Positions 8,697 to 17,288 of a stretch of 28,623 nt of DNA are shown here, one piece after another. Within the stretch, counting starts at the first letter, position 1. Every line of letters starts with the position of its first letter. Below the pieces are notes generated by a model, which was given only the letters and a program-made list of their open reading frames with translations, made no database searches and was not told the origin of the DNA. The DNA lies in the IMG/VR virus record IMGVR_UViG_3300047386_000057, positions 1-28,623 of that record, one strand, 5' to 3'. Both the position numbers and the translations under genes were made by a program. The stretch comes from a virus.

Positions 8697-10304
8697 ATGA
8701 AGACAGCGACTAATCCACAGACAGGACAGAAAATATACTGGGACGGTGAACAATGGTTGCCGCTCAAGACTGCCACTAACAAACAGACAGGAGAAGTCAT
8801 TGGTATTGTTGAGGGAGAAACATTTACTGTAACCCCTCCACGCCCTCGTGAACCTGAGAGTATGCGAGAGATGATTAGGGAGACTCCAGAGCGTTTTCAG
8901 GAGACTCGTGAGCGTTACAGAAGTACTCTTGCTGGGGATGTCGAAAGACTACCCGGTAAGTTCAGAGTAGGCACCTCGCTTGCCGCTGGTGTTGGAGCTG
9001 CTGGAGAGACGTTAGGAGAAGTAGCAGGAGAAGCCTACCGTAGGTACACTCCTGAGACTGTCCAACGTGGTGTCTCAGAGGCGTACGAAGGTTCTATGCT
9101 TCAGCGTGGCATGGAAAAGGTAGGTGAGTTAGCTCAGGCGTACCCAGAGGAGGCTACTACTGCTGAAGCCCTCCTCAACATTGCTGGTGCTGGTCCCAAG
9201 ATGGCGCTCCCGTCCATCCCTAGGCCTAGTGCGTCAGTACGTATGGCCTCAGGAAGAGCAACACAGGCTGTCCTAGAGGAAGAACGTAAGGCAGTAGCAG
9301 ATAGTCTACTACCTGAAGACTACGTCAAAGCTCCGGGAACTGTGGAGCCTACAGGGGCCATGAATCGTAACGTGTACGTACCGTCGCCTTCCGAAGACAA
9401 CGTGATTGACTACTTGGCAAAACTTCCTGAGTACAAAGGTGACCGAAACCCCGCTGTAAACGCTAAGGTTGTAGACGGACAGTTGGCAAGACATGAGGCA
9501 GACCTACAGTCGTACATCAAGCGGTCTAAGAACCCCAAGACTGACGTAGCTGACCTATCTGGAACTCTGGAAGAACTCAAGGCTGGCTTCCATGACCTTG
9601 ATGACTACGTTGAGTTGATGCCTGATGCACAGAAGAAGGTAGACCTGTTGATCGACACGTCTATCAAGAGGCTCAACGACAAAGCGTCCAAAGGCGGCAA
9701 GATTACCGCTAGAGACATCCTTGAAGTCCGACGAGCCCTTGACAAGCAGATCTTCCGTAAGAAGCCCACAGCAGGTCTTGAGAACCCTGACCTAGCAGGA
9801 GCAAAAGAAGTAGCAGGTAAGTACGTAAGGGACGAGTTGAACCAAGCGTTCCTGAAGCTTATGCCTGATGACGAAGCCTATCGTCTTATCAATGGTATGG
9901 CTATGTTGTTTAGAGCTAAGAACCTACTGGACGTTAAGGCAGGTAAGGCCATAAACCAGACCATGTTGGGACGTACGGTCAAAGGTGTCGAAGACTTCTC
10001 TGGTCTTCGCTTCCCGACCACACCGTTGGCCCTTGGTGCTACTGCTGCTGCTGGTACTGCTGCGGTAGGTGGTATGCCTGTAGTTGCCGCCATCGCTGCA
10101 GGCACCGGGGTAGGCGTAGGTTTGGCCCGATTGTCACGTAAGCGCAGACGTGCGGAGATTCTTCGGGAGTTAATTAAGACTACTGACCGTATGATCCAAG
10201 GCGCTAACGTGACCGCAGAGACTATGGCTACCCTACGTGCCGACAAAGTTATGCTGGCGCAGATGCTAAATGAAGTTAATCAGGAGCCTGAGAATGAGCA
10301 ATGA
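8697..10304 (+). CDS. Probable internal virion/ejection protein with C-terminal membrane segment
   Basis: 535 residues. The start follows the previous stop by 3 nt and has no clear Shine-Dalgarno, so it is probably coupled. The N-terminus holds a duplicated KTATN-QTG motif (residues 2-10 and 24-32) around KIYWDGEQWLP, a small module often seen at the start of phage ejection proteins. The middle is mostly helical and charged. Residues ~443-479 are Ala/Gly/Val-rich and long enough for one or two membrane passes, followed at once by a basic RKRRR cluster. That layout fits a protein inserted into the host membrane on DNA entry. No lytic transglycosylase or peptidase motif was found. Function is inferred. 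Confidence 0.78.
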   Translation: MKTATNPQTGQKIYWDGEQWLPLKTATNKQTGEVIGIVEGETFTVTPPRPREPESMREMIRETPERFQETRERYRSTLAGDVERLPGKFRVGTSLAAGVGAAGETLGEVAGEAYRRYTPETVQRGVSEAYEGSMLQRGMEKVGELAQAYPEEATTAEALLNIAGAGPKMALPSIPRPSASVRMASGRATQAVLEEERKAVADSLLPEDYVKAPGTVEPTGAMNRNVYVPSPSEDNVIDYLAKLPEYKGDRNPAVNAKVVDGQLARHEADLQSYIKRSKNPKTDVADLSGTLEELKAGFHDLDDYVELMPDAQKKVDLLIDTSIKRLNDKASKGGKITARDILEVRRALDKQIFRKKPTAGLENPDLAGAKEVAGKYVRDELNQAFLKLMPDDEAYRLINGMAMLFRAKNLLDVKAGKAINQTMLGRTVKGVEDFSGLRFPTTPLALGATAAAGTAAVGGMPVVAAIAAGTGVGVGLARLSRKRRRAEILRELIKTTDRMIQGANVTAETMATLRADKVMLAQMLNEVNQEPENEQ

Positions 10305-11946
10305 TTACTTAGAGCTACGTAAAGCGGCCTCTAGGGCAGGGCCAAAAGCACAAGAATACTCTAAACAAGCAGTAAAGACTGCGTCTGCTGCTTTTGAACC
10401 CATGTTAAATAAGCCTTTTGGTACTGCCCCTGTTCGTGTAGAGCGTATGAGAGGAGGCCCTAACGCCTTCGGTCCCGTGGAAACAACTACGGTTGATGCC
10501 TTAGCCCCTCTTAACTTTGCCGCTGAAGAGTTAAGCACTCCTGCTGCTGCCGGAGGAATGCTGACACGAGCACCTGCTTTAGCTGGACGTGCTTTAAACG
10601 CTGTTGTTGAAAACGTACCTACTTATTTAGACCGTTTTTATGAAAGAAGTCCTATAGGTCAGGCATACGTCTTTGGTAAAGAATCCTTAGGCGCTGTTCC
10701 TCAAGCCACTAAACAAATGTTAAGCCCACAAGCTGCCGCTAACGCCAGAGTCAAAGGAACAGGAGAGCGTAGGATAAAAGAGTTCCAACAAGCTGACCCA
10801 AACACCGCACAAGGCAATATGCAAGCCAACGTGTACATGAGAGCGCAACAGGAAAACAGAAGCACGTTTGATAAAACTCTTTCAGACGTGAGTCCTCTGA
10901 ACCAAGTCGAAACAAGAATGACTACTACTTCTGACAAGCCTTTAGAGGTTAAGAAAGGGTTGACTTCTGACTTTGACGTGCCTGAGGACATTGTAGACGA
11001 CATGATGAAAACTGTGTTTGAAGCTCAAAACGCCACAGGCCGAAGTAAGCCCACCACAGTTGTAATTAGAAACCCTCGCGCTGGCTCTAGTACGTTAGGG
11101 GAGCAGTCAGTAGGTCTCTCCGGAAAGACTTCTTCTATGGCGGCTCGTGTATTGTCTAATCAAAAAAGAGTAGACGACATGAAAGCCATCTATAAAACAG
11201 ACGAGCTAACTAAAGATCAGTACAAAGAAATTCTTGAGTTGTCTGGTATGTTTAACACACAGAACGTGCCTAAAATAGCCACACACCTTCCCAAAAACAT
11301 GAGGAAAATGGATGGGTATGAGCTATTTAAAAACTATTTGTCATACACAAAAAAGAGTCAAAGGGGGCTGTCTGGAGGTAAAAACCAGAAACCTATCTTT
11401 GAGGCCGTAGAAAAAGCCAAGACAACTAAAGTTCCTAAGATGAAAGTCGGGCCTTCTAAAGTAGAAGAAACAAAAGAAGGAGTACTCAAGCTGAAGACAG
11501 GTTACGTCTCAGAAGCTCAGGAGTTAGGCGGTGTTGGTCATTTAGTAGTAGTAGACACTAAAAACAAAGACCTATATGGATTAGTGCACGACGGGCACGA
11601 CATGTTTGGTATTACGCCTCCCGGAGGAAACTTCTTATTGAATGTTGCTCCAATACAGAAGATCAAGATTGGTCAGGGCGGGGGAATAAAGACTAAGAAG
11701 AGGAAGACAGTAGAAGGCAAAACAGAAGAAAAGGCCGTAAAAGAACTAGGAAGACGTACAGGAATTGAACGTCAACCTAGAGAAAGCCTATTGGCCTATC
11801 AACGTCGCGTAATGGGTGACTATCAAGCCCCAGTAACATCACAGGACAAGGCCGCTGTAACCCGCAATATAGCTGACACAGCGGCAGTAACCGGAGGCGC
11901 TGGGATGTTGACAGGTAATCTAATGAAAGACAAAGAAGAGCGCTAG
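10294..11946 (+). CDS. Large unknown virion-operon protein
   Basis: 550 residues if started at the ATG at 10294, which has AGGAG 7 nt upstream; an in-frame ATG at 10270 would add eight residues but lacks such a site. It overlaps the previous gene by 11 nt and closes the plus-strand late operon. I do not recognise it. The N-terminal third is Ala-rich and helical. The centre is lysine-rich (KTTKVPKMKVGPSKVEETK). Residues ~405-465 appear to be a compact beta fold (GHLVVVDTKNKDLYGLVHDG, then FLLNVAPIQKIKIG). The C-terminus has a short Gly/Ala hydrophobic patch and ends KDKEER. Placement suggests another ejected protein. It ends against the convergent 44-residue ORF. Confidence 0.78.
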   Translation: MSNDYLELRKAASRAGPKAQEYSKQAVKTASAAFEPMLNKPFGTAPVRVERMRGGPNAFGPVETTTVDALAPLNFAAEELSTPAAAGGMLTRAPALAGRALNAVVENVPTYLDRFYERSPIGQAYVFGKESLGAVPQATKQMLSPQAAANARVKGTGERRIKEFQQADPNTAQGNMQANVYMRAQQENRSTFDKTLSDVSPLNQVETRMTTTSDKPLEVKKGLTSDFDVPEDIVDDMMKTVFEAQNATGRSKPTTVVIRNPRAGSSTLGEQSVGLSGKTSSMAARVLSNQKRVDDMKAIYKTDELTKDQYKEILELSGMFNTQNVPKIATHLPKNMRKMDGYELFKNYLSYTKKSQRGLSGGKNQKPIFEAVEKAKTTKVPKMKVGPSKVEETKEGVLKLKTGYVSEAQELGGVGHLVVVDTKNKDLYGLVHDGHDMFGITPPGGNFLLNVAPIQKIKIGQGGGIKTKKRKTVEGKTEEKAVKELGRRTGIERQPRESLLAYQRRVMGDYQAPVTSQDKAAVTRNIADTAAVTGGAGMLTGNLMKDKEER

Positions 11947-12077
11947 AGACGCTCTAGCACCCACTTCAGACCCATGATCTCACCTCTAATCTCGTTGTTG
12001 CGAGCAGCAGGTATGGACTTGTGTAGCTTGTTCTCAAGTACTCTAATGCGAATCTCAATGTCACGTTTGATGTTCAT
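11943..12077 (-). CDS. Small helical protein, 44 residues
   Basis: Found by reading the gap between the convergent blocks on the minus strand. ATG at 12077-12075, TAG at 11945-11943; AAGG lies 7 nt before the start. The product (MNIKRDIEIRIRVLENKL, then a segment ending EIMGLKWVLERL) is highly charged with Leu/Ile at heptad-like spacing, so a short coiled coil or helical hairpin is likely. Its stop overlaps the last codons of the plus-strand gene. It is the last gene downstream of the RNR on the minus strand. I recall similar short proteins in other phages, but no function is known to me. Confidence 0.62.
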   Translation of the reverse strand: MNIKRDIEIRIRVLENKLHKSIPAARNNEIRGEIMGLKWVLERL

Positions 12078-12096
12078 AATCTAACCTTGAAAGAAC

Positions 12097-12118
12097 GGGG
12101 GCACTAAGGCCCCCTTTT
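12097..12118 (+). terminator. Rho-independent terminator ending the late plus-strand operon
   Basis: GGGGGC, loop ACTAAG, GCCCCC, then TTTTGTTT. The 6-bp all-G/C stem with a following T-tract is a classical terminator for plus-strand transcripts. It lies between the convergent blocks, just outside the RNR stop codon, so it would stop late transcription before it runs antisense through the RNR. In the minus direction the stem is followed by GTTCTTT, a weaker tail, so partial two-way function is possible. Confidence 0.85.
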
Positions 12119-12120
12119 GT

Positions 12121-13992
12121 TTACAACTCGCAGTTGTTACCTGTACAAGCCAACTGTTGCGACCCTTCAGTCATGTCAGAGTTCTCAGAGATGTTCCAGT
12201 CGATGGTCTCAGGAAACTCCTCCTTCAACTTCTCAAACGTCTCCAGATCAATTGGTTCATAAGGAGCCTGTTGGTACGTATGCTCTGAATAAGGCAGGAA
12301 GCTTACGCCACTGATCTTGTCGAACTTGTTGTACAACCACTGACCCACCTCAAGGAACTCGTCGTCACGGTAGTAACACGTCATTGACGGCTTATGTTCA
12401 CACCAGAAGTCCTGATAGATCTCCCAAAGCTCAAGTTGCTCCATAGCACCCATCTCAGAGGCCACCACAGCCCCGTCAGGCGCCTTTATGGGGAAGGAGA
12501 ATACCTTGGTAGTGGGTGACATTACGTCGTCCTCTACGGGTATTCCTGCTGCCTCAAGGACGGTACAGAGGGGGTCTCTTGCGTCCGCTCTAACTCGTCT
12601 AATGTATTGATCTGAGTATCTAGGGTGGATACCACTAGCAGAATCAACCAACTGACTAACAGTACCGGAAGGTTTAACAGCAGTAATGGCAGCGCTAAGA
12701 TTAATACCAAGCTTGCCAGCCCATTCCGCATTAGTACTAATTGATTCCTCTTTGAGAGCCACGAGCCAATCCTTAAGTTTTTCACGATCATCCCTCCCTG
12801 ACAACACAGCGTGGTCCATGATTCCTGTTAGTGATACACCAAGAAGTGCTTCTTCTTCTGTATTCTTCTGCCACACCTTGCGGAGGTAGCGGAAGTCGGT
12901 TAGCGTAGCCTGAAGAGACCCAAGGATAGTTGCAACACGTACTTTTCGCTTGAGGTCTGACAACGTATCTCCTGCCCTGACAACAACTTCCGAAAGATTA
13001 CAGAACTGGTAGGGCCGGAGGATGATCTCTGAGCATGGATTAGTTCCAAAATCATAGGTAGCATCTCGTCGCTCGTTCTTTGCAGCTTGCTTTTGACTTG
13101 CGACTCTAGAGAACATACCTCGTTCTCCGGAGCGGGACTCGTATAAACTTTTCCACTCATTTAAAAATGCCTCAAAGTCTGGCTTCTCTGTATAACACGC
13201 TGAGTTATTCGCTAGTCCCCGCTGAGGATTATCTTGCCACCATTGTCCTGACTTGCATCGTCTAAGTCTATCGTCGGTAAGATTAGACAGACTGATGAGA
13301 GCGGACCTGCGTACACCCCCGACAACGACGATCTGTGCAATCTTACAGCAGAGATCGTGACATTCGATGGAGCTAAGTTTACGTCCAGCAGCTTCCCGAA
13401 AGACACTGACTGTGAAGTTGAACAGATCGACAAGAGGCTCTGGACCAGATGCTCTACCCCCGAAAGTCTTAAGGGTTGCCCCTGCAAGTCGTACTCCAGA
13501 CACGTCCCATTTTGGAACTTGGCCTGAATAGAGCAGGCTGATAAGTTCTCTGTAAGCCTTAGCCCATCCAATTTTGCTGTCAGCGACGTGTATAACGGTA
13601 TCTGTGGCATGGAAGTCCTCTGCTACTTCTGGTAATTTAGTTACGTACTGACGTTCCACACTGAAGCCCACACCAGTGCCGCACATAAGTACGTACATCA
13701 TCTCGTCAAATGCTTTAGGGTGGTCGATAGGCATGTAGGAGCAGTTAAACCCAGCTACATTGTCACGGTCTAAGGCCTCTCCAGCAGTCATGAGTGCTCG
13801 CATGGAAGGCATCACGTTCATGTCGTGAATGTCTGCAAAGATGCCGTTAGCTTCTTCAAGGCTCAACTTACCCTTCTCAATCCAGAAGTTTAAGTACCTG
13901 TCTATAGTTTCTTCCCAAGTCTCCCGTCGCTGTTCCTCTGGTAGGTAACGAGCGTAGCGTGACTTGTGTATGTACTGTTGATATGCGTCCAT
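12121..13992 (-). CDS. nrdJ: Class II (adenosylcobalamin-dependent) ribonucleoside triphosphate reductase, monomeric type
   Basis: 623 residues; reduces ribonucleotides to deoxyribonucleotides using a cobalamin-derived thiyl radical. Compared with Lactobacillus leichmannii RTPR (from memory: C119, N406, C408, E410, C419, C731, C736) the equivalents appear at C84, N318, C320, E322, C331, C616 and C621. The motif TNPCSEI gives N318, C320 and E322, with C331 exactly 11 residues after C320 as in RTPR. KPSGTVS (440-446) is the phosphate-binding region, and CTGNNC near the end is the redox-active pair that re-reduces the site. It is about 115 residues shorter than RTPR (739), with loss spread over the chain. 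AAGGA lies 9 nt before the ATG; the start overlaps the DUF3310 stop (TAATG). The host or its environment must supply B12. Confidence 0.95.
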   Translation of the reverse strand: MDAYQQYIHKSRYARYLPEEQRRETWEETIDRYLNFWIEKGKLSLEEANGIFADIHDMNVMPSMRALMTAGEALDRDNVAGFNCSYMPIDHPKAFDEMMYVLMCGTGVGFSVERQYVTKLPEVAEDFHATDTVIHVADSKIGWAKAYRELISLLYSGQVPKWDVSGVRLAGATLKTFGGRASGPEPLVDLFNFTVSVFREAAGRKLSSIECHDLCCKIAQIVVVGGVRRSALISLSNLTDDRLRRCKSGQWWQDNPQRGLANNSACYTEKPDFEAFLNEWKSLYESRSGERGMFSRVASQKQAAKNERRDATYDFGTNPCSEIILRPYQFCNLSEVVVRAGDTLSDLKRKVRVATILGSLQATLTDFRYLRKVWQKNTEEEALLGVSLTGIMDHAVLSGRDDREKLKDWLVALKEESISTNAEWAGKLGINLSAAITAVKPSGTVSQLVDSASGIHPRYSDQYIRRVRADARDPLCTVLEAAGIPVEDDVMSPTTKVFSFPIKAPDGAVVASEMGAMEQLELWEIYQDFWCEHKPSMTCYYRDDEFLEVGQWLYNKFDKISGVSFLPYSEHTYQQAPYEPIDLETFEKLKEEFPETIDWNISENSDMTEGSQQLACTGNNCEL

Positions 13993-14285
13993 TAATTTAG
14001 TTCCTTAATTAGTCGTTCTATGTACCAGCGACACTTCCGTAGATCTTCGATTGGTTTACCTTTGTAGTCGTAGCGCCAGAGGTATTTCAGTGCGTTACCC
14101 TTGAGATAACCGTTGAACTCGTGTTCAGGCATGGACGCTTTGATTGCTTCGATGGCTTCGATTGCTCCTTTGTTGTAGTGGTCAGGCTGGTCCACAGGGT
14201 CTGCCTGCTTCGGCTTTCTTATGGACAGGTTGTTCAGTGCTACCACTGCATCCCACTCTTCAGGAGCTGCATCATCAATACTCAT
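13992..14285 (-). CDS. DUF3310 family protein
   Basis: 97 residues. The core DQPDHYNKGAIEAIEAIKA, then GYLKGNALKYLWRY, then DLRKCRWYIERL matches the DUF3310 family, a small helical domain very common in phage replication and nucleotide clusters. Proteins with this domain are sometimes labelled nucleotide kinase, but no P-loop is visible here. AGGAGG lies 6 nt before the ATG. It overlaps the upstream 58-residue gene by 11 nt and the RNR start by one base, so it is co-translated with the RNR. A link to nucleotide metabolism is suggested by context only. Confidence 0.9.
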   Translation of the reverse strand: MSIDDAAPEEWDAVVALNNLSIRKPKQADPVDQPDHYNKGAIEAIEAIKASMPEHEFNGYLKGNALKYLWRYDYKGKPIEDLRKCRWYIERLIKELN

Positions 14286-14451
14286 TTTCTTCCTCCTCTA
14301 GCTCTTGTTCAAACACATCTAGTCTGTTGATTAACTTGTCCTCAAACCTGTCCAGTAGTTGCTCTGAGGTTATCTGTAAGGCCTCCAGTAGGTCATCCGG
14401 GTCAAAGGTTTTCAAGAGGCGTTCCTTAACTTCCTCTAGTGTTAGCGACAT
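14275..14451 (-). CDS. Small acidic helical protein, 58 residues
   Basis: Starts at ATG 14451 (SLTLEEVKERLLKTFDPDDL), with AGGAG 10 nt upstream; a TTG two codons earlier is a poorer choice. The protein is strongly acidic and helical and ends EQELEEEENEY. Its 5' end overlaps the endonuclease gene by 26 nt and its 3' end overlaps the DUF3310 gene by 11 nt, the normal spacing in this operon. Similar TFDPDDLLEAL-type proteins occur next to endonuclease genes in other marine phages as far as I recall. No function is known to me. Confidence 0.8.
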   Translation of the reverse strand: MSLTLEEVKERLLKTFDPDDLLEALQITSEQLLDRFEDKLINRLDVFEQELEEEENEY

Positions 14452-14815
14452 GGTCAATCAACTCCTGTAGTGTCTCTATAGTATACCATAAAATGTTCTC
14501 TTTGTCACACCATTCTGACATAGTCATCTTGGCCCCCTTCCGAATCTTCTTGTTCGGTTGCATGAGGACAAAGATTAACTCTTGTCCTTCGGGGAGTGAG
14601 TCCCTGATGCTCGTATATTTTTTCGTATCTCCGTCTCTGAAATATCCTTTGCATTCAACAAGAGATAAACCGCTGCTATCGACAAAATCAGGACGATAAG
14701 ACCTAGAAATAGTGTAGGGGATAGTGAAAGGCTCATAGTCAAACTCCTTTAGTACTTTGCTGACATCGTCTTCAAACGTGCTACGAAATCGTGATTTCTT
14801 GGACTTTCGGCTCAT
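14426..14815 (-). CDS. Endonuclease I (T7 gp3-like Holliday junction resolvase)
   Basis: 129 residues, close to T7 endonuclease I (149). PD-(D/E)XK core: E15 in the first helix (RSTFEDDV), D43 in YRPDF, E54 and K56 in LVECKGYF, matching T7 E20, D55, E65 and K67 in order and spacing. Beyond that come a helix (DTKKYTSIRDSL) and the strand LIFVLM. The N-terminus is basic (SRKSKKSRFRS). The enzyme cuts branched DNA, resolving replication intermediates before packaging and helping degrade host DNA. GAGG lies 6 nt before the ATG. It overlaps the exonuclease gene upstream by 35 nt. Confidence 0.88.
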   Translation of the reverse strand: MSRKSKKSRFRSTFEDDVSKVLKEFDYEPFTIPYTISRSYRPDFVDSSGLSLVECKGYFRDGDTKKYTSIRDSLPEGQELIFVLMQPNKKIRKGAKMTMSEWCDKENILWYTIETLQELIDHVANTRGS

Positions 14816-15647
14816 TATGTACCTCTGTTAAATAACGGGGACCTGAAGAATAGGCGAAGGCGCGAACGGTAGGCCAGCAAACCTTTTTGTAGGAGCAGTA
14901 GGAGCATCCGACGGCGAGTTTTTGGTTCCCACTCTTTCCATCGTCGATAGTGCCGTAGCATACGTCGGGCGGGGTTGGATGCTCCACTAGCTTTTTTACG
15001 TGTTCAATGCGCTCCTTGATGTCGTAACTTATGAGATCATAGACAGGGGCCTGAGTGTCCTCCTCGTCGTACATGAGGTACGTGAGGTGACCATTCTGCT
15101 TGTCCATTGCTAACCATCCAAATTTAGTAGCACCTTCTGAATACGCGTATCCTTTAATTTGAGCCACGTATCCAAATGGGTCGTCATAAGCCAGTGAACC
15201 GTCTTTGAATTTCCTAAACCCATAAGTTGAAGTGCTTTTAACGTCAGTAACAATACCGTTGATTTTACAGTCCATCGAACCTGTAATACCGTTAACTTCA
15301 CACTTCTTTTGTTCATCCGTTACCTCATGACCTGCAGCTCTAGTTAGAAACAGTAGCATCTCCTCAATGAGGTGACCGTAGAGGAACTTGACATAGGTAT
15401 GGCCTTGGATCTCATCGGACTTTTCTACGTCGTTGTAGACGTTCCACAGGTAGCGGTCCTCGCGCCCAATGTTAGACATGCGTAGCTTACGTCCGTCACG
15501 CTTACGTCCACCAAACTCGTTACGCATGAGGTCCTTGACGTTCTCTCCGAAGAGATCAATAGCAGACTCTAGGTCCACGCCTTCTGCTACTTCTTTCGTC
15601 TCCATCAGTTTGTAGATGTCCGACACCAGTGTGTACACGCTCTTCAT
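14781..15647 (-). CDS. PD-(D/E)XK exonuclease with C-terminal Cys cluster (RecB/Cas4-like)
   Basis: 288 residues. A RecB-type nuclease core is visible: H92 and E95 (YGHLIEEML), D126 (GSMDCKI), D135-V-K137 (VTDVKST) and the Q163...Y167 motif (QIKGYAY). Four cysteines near the C-terminus (C230, C248, C251, C257; the last three in CSYCSYKKVC) are positioned like the iron-sulfur cluster ligands of Cas4 and AddB nucleases. It occupies the place of T7 gp6 exonuclease, next to polymerase and endonuclease I, so it probably degrades host DNA and removes primers or prepares recombination ends. GAGG lies 7 nt before the ATG, 9 nt after the polymerase stop. The iron-sulfur role is inferred from cysteine spacing. 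Confidence 0.87.
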   Translation of the reverse strand: MKSVYTLVSDIYKLMETKEVAEGVDLESAIDLFGENVKDLMRNEFGGRKRDGRKLRMSNIGREDRYLWNVYNDVEKSDEIQGHTYVKFLYGHLIEEMLLFLTRAAGHEVTDEQKKCEVNGITGSMDCKINGIVTDVKSTSTYGFRKFKDGSLAYDDPFGYVAQIKGYAYSEGATKFGWLAMDKQNGHLTYLMYDEEDTQAPVYDLISYDIKERIEHVKKLVEHPTPPDVCYGTIDDGKSGNQKLAVGCSYCSYKKVCWPTVRAFAYSSGPRYLTEVHNEPKVQEITIS

Positions 15648-15656
15648 ACGTTAGCC

Positions 15657-17288
15657 TCAGTGGGTTTCTGCCCACGTTGTTCCGATTTGGAATTCTCCGT
15701 CAAGGGGACATCTGAGGTTAAAGTGAACCCCTGCCGCCTTGAGGCATTCGACTGCAAGCCAACCGTACTTCTCTGCTTGGTCTGCAACCACCTCCGATTG
15801 TACCTCATCATGTATGTTTCCTATAAAGTTGTAGTCTAGTTTCCACTGCGTTGCGTAGTCGTCCAGTATGACTAGGGCCTTCTTCATAACGATAGCCCCA
15901 GCCGCCTGCAACAACGTATTCAATGCAGCATGTTCAGATCTAACTCTAAGTCTTCGACCGTCAAGTCCTGTGAGATAGCCTCTCCCAGAAGCTCTAGCAA
16001 CGCGTTCTCGTAGACTTTCAAGAGCAGGTGTATTTGATAGAAATCGTCGCTTAAGATGTGCGCCGTCTTTTGCGCTTCCGCCAACGATAGTTCCGATCTT
16101 TGCATCTCCTGCTCCGTAGAGGAAAGCGTAGATGAAAGTCTTAGCTTGAGGTCTTGTTTCAAGCCCTGCAGCCATTTGGTTTCTGGTGTGTATGTCTTCG
16201 GTGAGGAGGACATTAGTAAACTCCTTATCGTCCATGTAATGTGCCAACATTCGTAGCTCAAGGCCACTAGCGTCGAAACCTACTAGCTTCTTCCCTTCAG
16301 GCACAGTCCAGCAGGAGCGACACTCGTGCCCATACGGGCTATAGCTTGCTGGGACTTGAGCCATGTTGGGACTCTGGTGGGTCATACGTCCAGTGACTGC
16401 GCCGTTGCTAATGACACGACCATGAACTCTACCGTCGTCCTGCAAGTGTTCTAACCATGAGTGTACCTGTGCGTATCTCTTTTGTAGCATCAAGTATTCA
16501 CTAACGGAACGAGCCTCTGGCAGGTCAATGGTGTCTAGTACAGCCTCATCAACGATGGGGTTGCCTTTCTCCGTAACTTTGTCAAAGACCACACCAAGCG
16601 TCGATAGCCTACGCGCAATCTGTTGTCTAGATCCGACATTGAAGATCTCAACTTTGTCTTTGAGACGCTTACCAGTTTTCTCAGACCACCTCTCATGTAC
16701 AATCGGAGGAAACTTCTCTTGTAGTTCCTCTTCAATTTCATTCATTCTCTCCTTAAATGTTGCTAATAATTCACGCGCCAGTTGCTGGTCCAAGACCCAC
16801 CCGTTGCGCTCCTGTTGCTGGACTATGTACTGCACCTTGTGTTCCAGCTTGATTGACTCAGGGTCAAACGCAGACATATCTCTGGTCAGACTCTTGTGCA
16901 CTGCTTCTGTGACTTCTACGTCACGCTTGCAGTACTCGATCATCGCGTCAGAGAGCATAGACCAGTCGTCGTGGTCGCCCTTTGGGAAACCCAAGGTCTC
17001 GCCCCAAGCTCTCAATGAGTGTCCACCCTGTCTGCTTGGGTCAAACAGACGTGACAACACCAGTGTGTCCACTATGCGCTCAGGGGCCACAGAGATCCCC
17101 CAGAGACGTTCTAGCACTGGGAGGTCATAACCTATCAGGTTGTGTCCACAAACGCTCACAGAGCCTTCTAGGGCCTCACAGAGGGTATCAGGGTCTAGGT
17201 GTACCGTGTTTACACCGTCCTCCCGTGTTACCACACACCAAACGATGTCGGGAGTAAGGCCGTTGGCTTCCAAGTCAAGGTAGATCAA
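15657..17288 (-). CDS. Family A DNA polymerase with 3'-5' exonuclease (T7 gp5-like), TTG start
   Basis: 543 residues. Exonuclease: D5 and E7 (LDLEANGL), D55 (HNLIGYDLPVL), Y119 and D123 (YCKRD). Polymerase: motif A D339 (VGFDASGLELR), motif B R379, K383, Y387 (RPQAKTFIYAFLYGAG), motif C H493-D494-E495. Y387 sits where T7 has Y526 and E. coli Pol I has F762. The enzyme is ~160 residues shorter than T7 gp5 (704); the thumb (~262-292) has no room for the ~75-residue thioredoxin-binding insert, so its processivity must come from elsewhere. The start is TTG (17288-17286), sharing TTGA with the helicase stop, with AGGGGA 6 nt upstream. It is supported because D5/E7 then fall exactly where T7 has them. 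Confidence 0.96.
   Translation of the reverse strand: MIYLDLEANGLTPDIVWCVVTREDGVNTVHLDPDTLCEALEGSVSVCGHNLIGYDLPVLERLWGISVAPERIVDTLVLSRLFDPSRQGGHSLRAWGETLGFPKGDHDDWSMLSDAMIEYCKRDVEVTEAVHKSLTRDMSAFDPESIKLEHKVQYIVQQQERNGWVLDQQLARELLATFKERMNEIEEELQEKFPPIVHERWSEKTGKRLKDKVEIFNVGSRQQIARRLSTLGVVFDKVTEKGNPIVDEAVLDTIDLPEARSVSEYLMLQKRYAQVHSWLEHLQDDGRVHGRVISNGAVTGRMTHQSPNMAQVPASYSPYGHECRSCWTVPEGKKLVGFDASGLELRMLAHYMDDKEFTNVLLTEDIHTRNQMAAGLETRPQAKTFIYAFLYGAGDAKIGTIVGGSAKDGAHLKRRFLSNTPALESLRERVARASGRGYLTGLDGRRLRVRSEHAALNTLLQAAGAIVMKKALVILDDYATQWKLDYNFIGNIHDEVQSEVVADQAEKYGWLAVECLKAAGVHFNLRCPLDGEFQIGTTWAETH

Noticed and set aside
16528-17130. 200-codon plus-strand frame inside the DNA polymerase gene
   Set aside because: Antisense to well-supported polymerase motifs; low-complexity Ser/Leu/Cys composition.
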